The translations under genes and the position numbers were made by a program. Of a stretch of 64,000 nucleotides of DNA, positions 54,193 through 64,000 are shown piece after piece (positions within the stretch are counted from its first letter, which is position 1; each line of letters opens with the position of its first letter). A model generated the notes under the pieces. It had not been told where the DNA came from, searched no databases, and saw nothing but the letters and a program-made list of their open reading frames with translations. The stretch covers positions 5,843,079 to 5,907,078 of the forward strand of contig NC_135568.1 in NCBI RefSeq assembly GCF_964340395.1, in the 5' to 3' direction. Origin of the DNA: Glandiceps talaboti (taxonomy: Eukaryota; Hemichordata; Enteropneusta; Spengelidae).

Positions 54193-56180
54193 TAGTATAT
54201 TGGAGTCCATTACACAGTTATAGTAATCGAGTGTGGTCATGGATTAAGAATGTAGTAAAGGTACCATGTAATTATGTCGTATATAAAATTTATAAAAATT
54301 ATAGGATATCGATGGAAACCCTCTCAGCAATTCATGTTAAAGGGTTCACTAACTGTCTGTCAAAGTTTGTGAACATGTTCTACTTATGTGAAAAACAAAA
54401 CAAAATGGTAGACTTGGTAATAACGTCATTGAGTATCTATAACTACTTTTGAGCTCGATTACTTAATGCATGTCTGCTATCTGTTGTTTTTTCATCGTTT
54501 CTTTTCATTTACTAGTTTAGTTTTAAATACTCAAGGTCTACAAAGCTAATATCTCAGAATGTGCCACTTTTCATGGTATATCAAACTGAAGTACACGTTA
54601 AGCGATGTATTTTAGCTGTACAAATTATAATAGAAAATTGTTGTTTTTCTTCAACACTGTCTGGATTGCTAATGTATGCATGAGACTGCATTGACTGCTA
54701 TATTTAATCGCACTTTATAGTTTCAACATATACTCTATGACTATAAATCCAGCAAATGTCACAAACGAGTACAAGATTCCCTAGCTAAGTACTACTTGAA
54801 ACTGTATTTATCATTGACGTGACATTAAGGAAGAGCATGAGATACTAAGAGCACTTGCAATGTTCAGATAAATGTTCTAACAACCATTTAGTTGGAAACG
54901 CTTCAGTTGTTGTTACTGCAGACTACACTAATGAACAGTAGACGTCTAAATTCGATGTTAGGCCACGTAAAGCAGAAAAGTATGCTTGGGGATCTAACTT
55001 ACATTTGTTCTTTGCAACTTAATGGATGAATATGTATTATGGAACATCGCTGACCAATTGTAACATGGACTCTTTGTTAAATACTATACTGCAATCAAAG
55101 AATTTGTAACATCAGTAGCAAACTCATTAGCGTAAAATGACATTCTGACTTTTGATTACAAAAATAACCATGGGACGCTGCTAACAGTATTCTAGGCGTC
55201 TACCTCTGTCATTATAATAACCCAATCAAGACAAAGATGAACTCATTTGAAGCGTATATTTACAGAGTGATCTGTTACACATGGGTTTTTAGTGCTTCAT
55301 TCAGCGGGAAAGATAAAAAGAAGATTTGTAATTATATTATACCATCATATACTGTCGCTTTAATGCTTTTTAAAAGTAATTGTCGATGAAGTTTTCAACA
55401 AGACTGAAAGAAAGTGATAAAGGAGGTGTCACTTCTAATGTTCCTCGTCGATAAAAGCTCATTTGATTTTTAAGTGTTTTTCACTCAGAATATCTATTTC
55501 GTCCAAATGTCAACTTGAACTTTTCGTATGAAGGGAGGTTATTGAGCTCAACAAGTTGTCTTGGATGAAAGGATGAGACTCCTATGTTCGGTTTGCGGAC
55601 GTAGTGATATGGTTTTGGGTAGTCAAATATGACGATGAAATAATGTGTGATTGCGTGTTGTAGAACATAGGTTTGGTTTCTGCAGAAAAAATGTCACAGT
55701 CTTTGTTTGAATCGTCATATCATTACCTTAACGTTAGTAAACCTTTGACGCTATACACAATGTCAATGGTATAGTCTTTCAATAATCTTTGCGAGTACGA
55801 TTTGATTTGATTTTGATTTGATTTGATTTGGCAAAAAGTGTTCGGAAAAGACAAAACATAACACGGATATACAATACGACAATTATTACATGTGAATGGG
55901 AATGACAAAACGATACATCACTGAATACCTCTGCCGAGGATGACACAAAAACGTTTTACAACTTAATTCCCCAGTGGTCTTCATAATAATTATACCAGAT
56001 GTAAACTGAATGTCTTCGGTAAGGGCAACATTTTGAGATTGTCGTTCCTACAGACAATTGTTATAATACAACAGAACATATGTAATAAGTTATTTTTTCT
56101 CATTGATTGCTATTTGCTCATTGCTGTTAGTGATCTCCTGGCCAACCACAATATGTACTGTGACATTTGTTGAGAATATA
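54192..56180. other. No gene recognised
   Basis: AT-rich with a short (GATTT)n patch at 55799-55830. No motif-bearing frame. Confidence 0.5.
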
Positions 56181-56184
56181 AAAA

Positions 56185-56893
56185 AAAATAAGCGCATCGT
56201 CATACCACTTTAGACAACATTTCCTGAAGAGAAACTATTTTTTCCTTTTTAGTGGCCTACAAAAATATGCCAATGATTTATTAAAACTAAAAGCTACATC
56301 AATAATATTTTCAGGACAAGTGCACTTTGGTATCGCAAATGCCTGTATCAAATTGTATTAAAATTTGAAGTGTGCATTCTTGACATATAGCCTAATTACC
56401 GAAAACCATTAATTATGTAAATTTCTCGTTAATATTCTTGGGATGTTTACCGAAACCTAATCAGTTCTTGTCACTACCCTACAGAACACATGCAATAAAT
56501 TTCGTTTGAATTGAGCCAGTCATGTTTAGGAAATGGTGATAAAGTCGCACCACTTTAGACGACATTTCCTGATGAGAAACTATTTTGTTCTTTTTGTGGC
56601 CAATCGAAAATATGCCAATAACTTTTTAAAACTAAAAGCTACATTAGTAATATTTTCAGGAGAGGTGCGCTTTGGTATCGCAAATGTGTGTACCAAGTTA
56701 TAATGAATGTGCATTCTTGAGATATAGCCTAATTACCGAAAATCATTAATTACGTAAATTGCTCATTAATATTCATGGCATGTTTACCAAAACCTAATCA
56801 AGTCTTGCCATTACCCTACGGAATACGTCTTCAAAATCTCGTTTGAATTGAGCCAGCCGTTATGGAGAAAACGATGACACAGACACACAGACT
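56185..56893. repeat. Two tandem copies of a ~345-bp repeat
   Basis: Unit 1 contains ACCACTTTAGAC at 56204 and unit 2 at 56549, a 345-bp period. Long blocks match across the whole unit, including CTAAAAGCTACAT, TTTGGTATCGCAAATG, TATAGCCTAATTACCGAAAA and CGTTTGAATTGAGCCAG. No frame stays open through both copies. The second ends in ACGATGACACAGACACACAG. Confidence 0.88.
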
Positions 56894-59800
56894 TCCACCA
56901 TAAATATATCTCTTCCTTACAGAAGAAAAAACAATTCATATTTAGAAGCTTACTATCTAAAATTTATATAAACCCTTTTTCTGTTGCCGTCCTATTATCT
57001 CGAGTACCACGTCTTTGGTTAACTTAAATGTATGTTAAGCTGTGCGTGTATGTGCAACAATTTTCGATAATACCTAGATTTTTAAATCATTAGTATCTTC
57101 TGAATGTGTAAGCTGAATACCATTTAATCGAACAGTTATTTCGTCTTCGTATTAGTCTGAAGCTTACAAATAATGTCAATGTAATATTCAAAACATTTGG
57201 GTTTTTTGAAAATCATTACACTGGTTAGGTTCGACCATCAGAAATCTTTTCATGTTTTGTACACAAGTTGTGTTAAAGAAATATAAATACTGGTGATAAT
57301 TACGGGTGGGTTGATTGTAAGAGGTCAACAACTACATTGTATGTATTCACGACAATACATTCTTCCTCAAAGTGTATGAATATAAGCAAACAATTCACAA
57401 GATCTATGAAATCTATATAACATTTCTAATAAGTGACAGATTATGAAAAGAGATAATGAATGAACAAGCACACTTTCAACAACGTTTTGTTTGTCTTTCA
57501 ACGCCTCCAAACGTGAAACGTGAAACGTGAAAGGACTGTAACATGTTACGTTTATTTAGTTGTATAGAGAAAAAAAGTGTTTTATAGAGTATATAACAAA
57601 GTCGTCAGTTTTTGTAGTCGAGTCAATGATTTGCTTGGAAAATGAACAACAATTTCTATCATTTCTGTAATTTGAAAAATGCCAGCGATAAAATTTCAGC
57701 ATATTTATATTGTTCTTGTCAGTCTACACAATGTATGTGATATGTATAGAGCTTCGTGTCTATCATAACACCATGAATTCATACACTTTAAAAGTATTTA
57801 CATGTTAATAATGCAAGGGCAACATAAAAACTTGTTTTAGTAAAAATGACATTTTGAAAAGGTAATCCATTATGCATAATAATTACATAAAGGCTACTAT
57901 CTATGTACCAATGTCCCATCAATCTATCACGATTTCAAAATCTTCACTATACCTTTCTAAATGTTAATACTTTATTCCAAATATGTCATTATTAGCCCGT
58001 CCCGTAATCATCAAAGAGGGTGACTATTACAGAAGGTTCTGTCCATTCGTCCATCTGCCTATAAACCTACAATAAAGGTGGCATACAATAGCGACCACAT
58101 GTACGTCAGTTTATTTCCATTGCGCAACTAGACATAAAAGCTTACATTTCGATCAAGGCTAATTGAGATTAACGGTATGAATGCTTCCCAACAGAAACGC
58201 AACAGTCGTTGTTTGCCAACATGGTATTCATGTACGCCTAGATTGAGTATATCGATTGAGTTGTTGAAGTAAATTACTTGTGATAGAAATCATCGTATCG
58301 CCTCTAATACTAATATAATAATAGAATATATTCATGAAACCATTTATCGTCAACAAAACTAGTAATTATTTCCATCCTATTAATACGTAGTGAGGTTTAT
58401 CCAAAGTACAGAATGTATGCATAGTTAGACATGGCTGTCGAGTTATGACGTACAGGAGGTCGAGGAAAGCCGAGTTATGACGTACAGGGTGGGGAAGGGA
58501 CCACATGGAAAGAAGAAATAGGAAAGCACTGGCGAGCCCAATAGGTCACATGTTTAACTCGAACTGTGGTCTGAGCATTCGAGGAATACCCGTTCATTAA
58601 CATTCAATATTTATTGCTATTTTTGTCAATTAAGATTTTTGATAAATGTTCCATGCTAATCCTCAAATTGGCATATGGGATAAGAATGATCACGTAACTG
58701 CTCTATGAAATCCTTTAAGAGCATTCGACAATTATAAAGTTCATAAACAGTGGTAATCTTACATATATTTGAATGCTAAAACGTTCATATGTACAAAGAT
58801 ATATTTGAAATGTAGATCGATAAATATCTATAATTGAGAGTAGTTGGGGTCAATACATCATTTATACGTCGTAACCATCTGTTAATCCCTTTTAAGTAAA
58901 ACTGTCTCATCGATTTGATAAAAATACGAACAGGTCAAATGTTTAGTATTTATTGTTATGACACATAGAAAACTTAGACATTTATCTGAAACATAAATGC
59001 ATGATTAGTGATATGCATTATGCAACGAGCACTTCACATATCATTAATATCATTAACAGTTTATAAAATGCTAAAATGAAAAATAGCTCATAAGGAATGC
59101 TGAGTCTTATTACATAATAAAGAAACATTTTACAGTATTTTCATTTATTATAACTTATACGAAGAGGATTATCGTTCGCGCATCAAGAGCAATATGCAGA
59201 TGATTTCAAATGAACAGGGGGTCTTTTCAATGACAATTGTATGAAAAAAGCTGTTTACATTTTTAATCTATTGATATAACTACGGCAATACCATATTGCA
59301 CTGTACATATTGTAAGCAAGATCGATCGATCGATCATTGCTTGGATCAAATTAATCTTTCCAAACGCTTGCAAAACTTGTACAAACTGATGGTGTTGGTT
59401 TGTATATCTCCTCCATACAGTTATTTGATACCCACACGTCTAGGGTTTTCTTATTTTCCTAATTGGATGATGTAACGTGGCGTTTGTACAAAAACACAAT
59501 TGCATAGTTACAAAGTCTAGTTCACGAGTACGCTGTAAAATATTTCACCCTCATTTCATAGCTTCGGAATTAAGTAGAATATCAGATTACAATGAGAGTA
59601 CGACCACAAAATCCTGTACACTGGTGAGATGTACTGAATTTAGGTTTATCTGTGATAATACAAAACCAGAGGGAGTTGTTGGTAATTATAACAACATTGT
59701 ACAGATCAATAGTATAACAATATAAAGAAAAACAATTCGTCTACATATGTTACGTGTTTGTTGAGCGAACGAGTCGTGTCATTTGTGTTTACTGGACTAA

Positions 59801-60239
59801 TGGAATGAATATTTAATGAATACCACAGACGAAGATCTTTTTAAAGCTTATCGAGACCATCTGTTGATTAATACCAGTACACATGTAAATTGCAAGCCGA
59901 CTAGGGGAGCGTCTGCTGGAGAATAAATATGTTTCATTAAACATACTTAAGCGTGCACAAATAGGAGGATGTATACGTACTTGCTTTTTTATTATACATT
60001 TTTATAATATTGCTGAGGCTTTATTTACTAATAAGATGATCACAAAAATCTCGTATATGCCAAAGCTGTATCAAAACCATAATGACAATACAGTTTTCTT
60101 GAAATGGGAGAATGCTAGAAAAACAAATTTGTAGTTGTAGCCGATTCAATTCTTAAATGCTTTGGAAGACATATTTGGAGGTCGGACACTGATTACTCTT
60201 CCAAAGGATGAATCGCAAAGCTGGAGAGCCAGCAAAGCC
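56894..60239. other. No gene recognised
   Basis: AT-rich. An 18-bp direct repeat CGAGTTATGACGTACAGG lies at 58439-58456 and 58471-58488. The 82-codon frame at 59477-59725 has no motif. Confidence 0.5.
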
Positions 60240-60321
60240 AGTATGTATGTATGTATGTATGTATGTATGTATGTATGTATGTATGTATGTGTGTGTGTGT
60301 GTGTGGACGTACGTACGTACG

Positions 60322-60355
<34 letters not shown>

Positions 60356-60463
60356 TGTAGTATATATGTATGTAGTATGTATGTATGTATGTATGTATGG
60401 ATGGATGGATGGATGGATGGATGGATGCATTAATGCATGCATGTCTGCCTGTCTATCTAGATA

Positions 60464-60527
<64 letters not shown>

Positions 60528-60563
60528 AGACTGGCTGGCTGAATGACTGACACTCCATTCCTT

Positions 60564-60601
<38 letters not shown>

Positions 60602-60634
60602 GCTGGCTGATTGATTGATTGACACTCCATTCCT
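60240..60634. repeat. Compound array (GTAT/GGAT/CTGT/GGCT)
   Basis: (GTAT)n with GT and ACGT patches, (GGAT)n, (CTGT)n then (GGCT)n. TGACACTCCATTCCTT occurs twice (60548-60563 and 60619-60634), bracketing the second GGCT run as a 71-bp higher-order unit. Confidence 0.95.
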
Positions 60635-63570
60635 TCACTTACGTCTACCAGGCGGCCTGATCTAACGTGTTCATTCATGCAATGACCTCATGTATAAATT
60701 ATGGTAATGGCAACCTACACTATGTTCATTACTACCAGCTTGCCAAAAATACTTTATTACAAGCGTTTGAAAGAGATGGTATTATTTGGTGAAGAGGAGC
60801 TATTATTTGTTTTCACATGGCAAGTGGATGTGTAAACTAATGCATTTTATATGCCATATACGTTTTTTTAAAATAATATACCGAGTTTGACCTTATATAT
60901 TCATTCCATACGGTTATATAGACATACCACCAAATAAAAGGTCGGCAAGGTAAAATATGTTATCCAAACCACTAAAGCAGCAAATATTGACTATAGTCAC
61001 AAACAATGGCAACTTAACTGGTACCAGATTATAAGGCGAAATAAAGAATGATGCATTTCCAGTAACGGGACCGACTCTAATTCAAGCCGCTGATCCACTG
61101 CTACTGATACACATTCTGTATGTCCAAAAACGTTAAGTAGTAAGACTTTATACTTCTATTCCAGAGTATCCAGGTCTTTCAGACTGTACTTTGAAAGTAT
61201 AGATAAATAGTGATCAATGAGTGTCTTGTCATTTGTTCGAAGTAATTTCTTTAAATTAAAACAAAACAATATAAATCCCGACTTCACTGCCCTTTTTTCT
61301 GGAGACAAACATTTTGTTTTTGCTCAAGCTCAAATTGTGTATAAAAACTTTAACATTTTGCAAGTTGAACTACAACATCATGTCATATACACACATGATA
61401 GCACATTTCCTATGCAACTTGCATCTTCGTCCCGTCCTGTCAATTCTTTAGGAGACGAAAGTTGTTACTTCATTGCACCGGTTACGACTGTTTAATTAAT
61501 CTTGCCTACGATTTGTATTAGTTGCTGTTTCCGGCACCACACATGCTTCATTCCCATGGCTATCGAGCAGATTCGTCTTTATCCTAAGGTATATATCAAT
61601 GTCAACCCTTACATCATTTTAAAAGTGATTTATGGTCAGTATCTGGCTCTAACTAATAAGACTAATGAAATAATTCATGATGAATTATGAGAACTTTGCT
61701 CTCAAATAGATACATTTGATTTCTAGCTGATTTATTTTTTCTTGACTAAAGTGGGTACATCACTATGACACTAATAAGTGACTTATAGATACACCATTCC
61801 AGTTCCTTCACAAAGTGGTAGTGTCATATTTCAACAGCTGCATGAAGAAGATATACATCCCTCTAGTCAAGACCATAATGATACCAAAACGCAGGTTTGA
61901 CAATATGATTGATTCAACGTTTCAAAAGACATATTATTCAAAATAGACTATTCTGTCAGGTTATCTCGTGGTAGGTATACTAAAATGAAATACCAAAGTT
62001 CTCTTTCTCTATTCCAAGAATGGTCTAGTATATGTTGTATTATGCGACTCAATACTGTAAGATATACAGACATATTTTCACAGAAAGTTGCTTCAAAAAA
62101 CAGAATCTACGGTGATTGATGAAATAAACTGAACTGACTACTACGTTCTTTGAACTTACAAGGGAAATATTACCAAAAGGGCACGCATTTTCATCATCTA
62201 CTGAAAGCGCAGTCTTTGTCACTAAAGGCAAAATGTACTAATGTACCAAGACATACTTCGTTAACCTTAATTTTGACAAGACCTTCGAATTCTGACAGAT
62301 GGTCTTACGAGTTTTCTGCTGCCATACTAGATGAACACAAAGGTTCAGTAAGAAAGAACATTGATTGCAGCTCTACCTTAATACTCGTCTCCCAATCTTT
62401 GTATTTCACAATCATTAAAAGTAGACCTCCCTGACACATTTGACGTAGCCTCGACTAGTTAATTGGTAATAGTCTGATCTCTACAACATTAACGTCAATC
62501 TCAATTGCCCGGTCAAATTATCCTCCTCATAGGAGGCTCATCAATAATTCACGACACACAGCTGTAAAGTCGATAATGAAATCCCTGATGGGGAAGCGTG
62601 ATCCACTCAAACTAAAGAAATTAAATAGCAAGATATATTCCATTTGACGTACGCTAAGAGCACATGAAAATGTGAATAATTAATATCTTTACTAAATCTG
62701 GAATGGGTTTCAACGGGAATATCTTGGATGAGCAGATTTCAGTATTGAGTGTGTGTATATCTTTATTTTTTTATTTGAATGAATGAGATCCAGATTAATT
62801 GCTAACATAAACGTGGGTGAAACTAATCCAAACACATGACTATGATTATGGAGACAATTTATAGTGTTTGAAAGACGAACACCACTACTGGTCAGAAGAA
62901 TATATACATTGGACGATATTATCCAAGATGATATTGATGATGCAAAACTTATTAGGCATGATTTAAAATACCACTATTCTGAGACCAAGTTAAAGCTCTA
63001 AATTAATACATTCCGGATAAAATTGAAATTTGCCATACAGAATTCAAGAATGAGACAAAATACATGTGACTGCACCTGTTCTACGAGATGATGAATATAC
63101 ATGTGCAGCTGTATAGGTGAAATAAACATCATGTTATTCTGTCATGCCTAATACGTAAGCTAATCCGATGTCTATAGAACGTGATACAGATTAAGGAGTA
63201 CCCATGCCAATTTAGTAGCCAACTTCATTGCCATTGGCAAGTATTTCTAACTTTATTCAGCCTTAATGATTCCTGGCAACACCTGCACTGCATATCTGTT
63301 CATGGTGTACTACTACGCCATCATCTCAATAATTATCGACTTCAAAGAAGAAACTTCCTTCTCTGTGCTTCAAATCAGCGACTGTAAACGGGTTGGTTTG
63401 TGTTTCTGGTCAATCAGCAGGTGTTGGCTTAATGTGATTAACATTTCAAATATTTCCTCATTCATTATTGTCTTTTCATGTATATTGGAAAAAGTCGGTA
63501 AGGCAAAGTCATTATTCATTCGTGTCCATGTTCGATATTTAGGAACACTGGGAAATGATTGCACATAGAA
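60635..63570. other. No gene recognised
   Basis: AT-rich; frames up to 100 codons (61.2, 62.2, 63.3 kb) lack motifs and splice context. Confidence 0.5.
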
Positions 63571-63571
63571 A

Positions 63572-63989
63572 GCACCAGTGAAACAATAAAGGTCAATATA
63601 CCCTCATCTGTATGCATGGCAAAATAAGTGGTAAAGTAGAAGTGGGTCTTGAAGTGTTTGAAAATGACAAATTCAACAGAGTGACTGTTTACTCTCACGT
63701 AGGTATACGCTTAAGAATTAAAAGTCTTCAGCTTTTGCTGTTATCTTGTCAACAGAACCTCTAACTCTTTGCCATAGACAGCACTAGTGCAACAGTAAGC
63801 TAAATATGGCCTCATCTGTTTGCAGTGCAAAATAAATGGTAACGTAAGTCTTACACTATCAAGGTCTGTTGAATATTACAGAGTGGATGTGAATCTTGAC
63901 GTGTTTGAACGTGAACAATTCAACAAAGTGACTGCTTACATTGACGCAGTAAGAATTAATTTAGTATACGCATAGAATTAAAAGTCTTC
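63572..63989. repeat. Decayed tandem duplication at window end
   Basis: Unit 1 (63572-63729) and unit 2 (63781-63989) share in order GCAC(C/T)AGTG, CCTCATCTGT, GCAAAATAA(G/A)TGGTAA, GTGTTTGAA, AATTCAACA(G/A)AGTGACTG and GAATTAAAAGTCTTC. Unit 2 carries about 50 extra bases. More copies could lie beyond the window. Confidence 0.75.
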
Positions 63990-64000
63990 CCATTTACTAT

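Noticed and set aside
53817-54452. 211-codon plus-strand frame
   Set aside because: The first two thirds are (CATA)n and (CAGA)n translated; only the last 75 codons are unique and they show no motif or splice context.

Overview
This is a 64 kb stretch of an AT-rich animal genome, roughly two thirds A+T by eye. It is gene-poor and has the texture of an invertebrate bilaterian, probably marine. The evidence is a metazoan neuropeptide receptor split into eight short exons with GT-AG introns, dense (TA)n, (CA)n, (CT)n and TGTA-type microsatellites, small palindromic elements, a tRNA-like SINE head and a terminal-inverted-repeat DNA transposon. I cannot name the species. Most long open frames here are microsatellite translations or chance.

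The main gene is on the minus strand, from about 44.83 kb down to 19.83 kb. I assembled it by hand as eight exons: 44834-44715, 38817-38682, 37746-37643, 37326-37233, 36766-36458, 35984-35862, 35243-35063 and 19981-19825. All splice phases agree and the sum is 1224 nt, giving 407 residues. The product is a class A GPCR of the vasopressin-like clade that contains vertebrate neuropeptide S receptor (NPSR1) and arthropod crustacean cardioactive peptide (CCAP) receptors. It has a glycosylatable N-terminus, GN in TM1, LAxxD in TM2, DRC at the end of TM3, W in TM4, CWSP in TM6, NPIIY in TM7 and a Ser/Thr-rich tail. The last exon lies 15 kb from the previous one and is followed by AATAAA. Reading through the TM7 exon instead gives an early stop and a 360-residue short-tail form.

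Layout: 1-16 kb is intergenic, with microsatellites and a 650-bp compound array at 12.2-12.8 kb. At 16.2-17.0 kb the minus strand has two related fragments resembling the first half of a fibronectin type III domain, and a weaker Ig-like frame lies at 19.2-19.4 kb. From 19.8 to 44.8 kb is the receptor gene. Its 15-kb last intron holds palindromic elements, a SINE head, a frame broken by one stop, and an inverted-repeat structure at 25.0-26.9 kb around a CpG-richer core with nuclear-receptor half-sites. Its 5.9-kb first intron holds the 1.3-kb DNA transposon and a perfect 26-bp hairpin. From 45 to 64 kb I see no confident gene. The best candidate is a TATA box plus signal-peptide first exon at 48.5-48.7 kb on the plus strand. 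The rest is microsatellites, a second (TA)n-flanked hairpin element at 47.7 kb, and decayed tandem duplications at 52.1, 56.2 and 63.6 kb.

Only the receptor is well supported. Homology statements come from recalled family motifs, with no database search.
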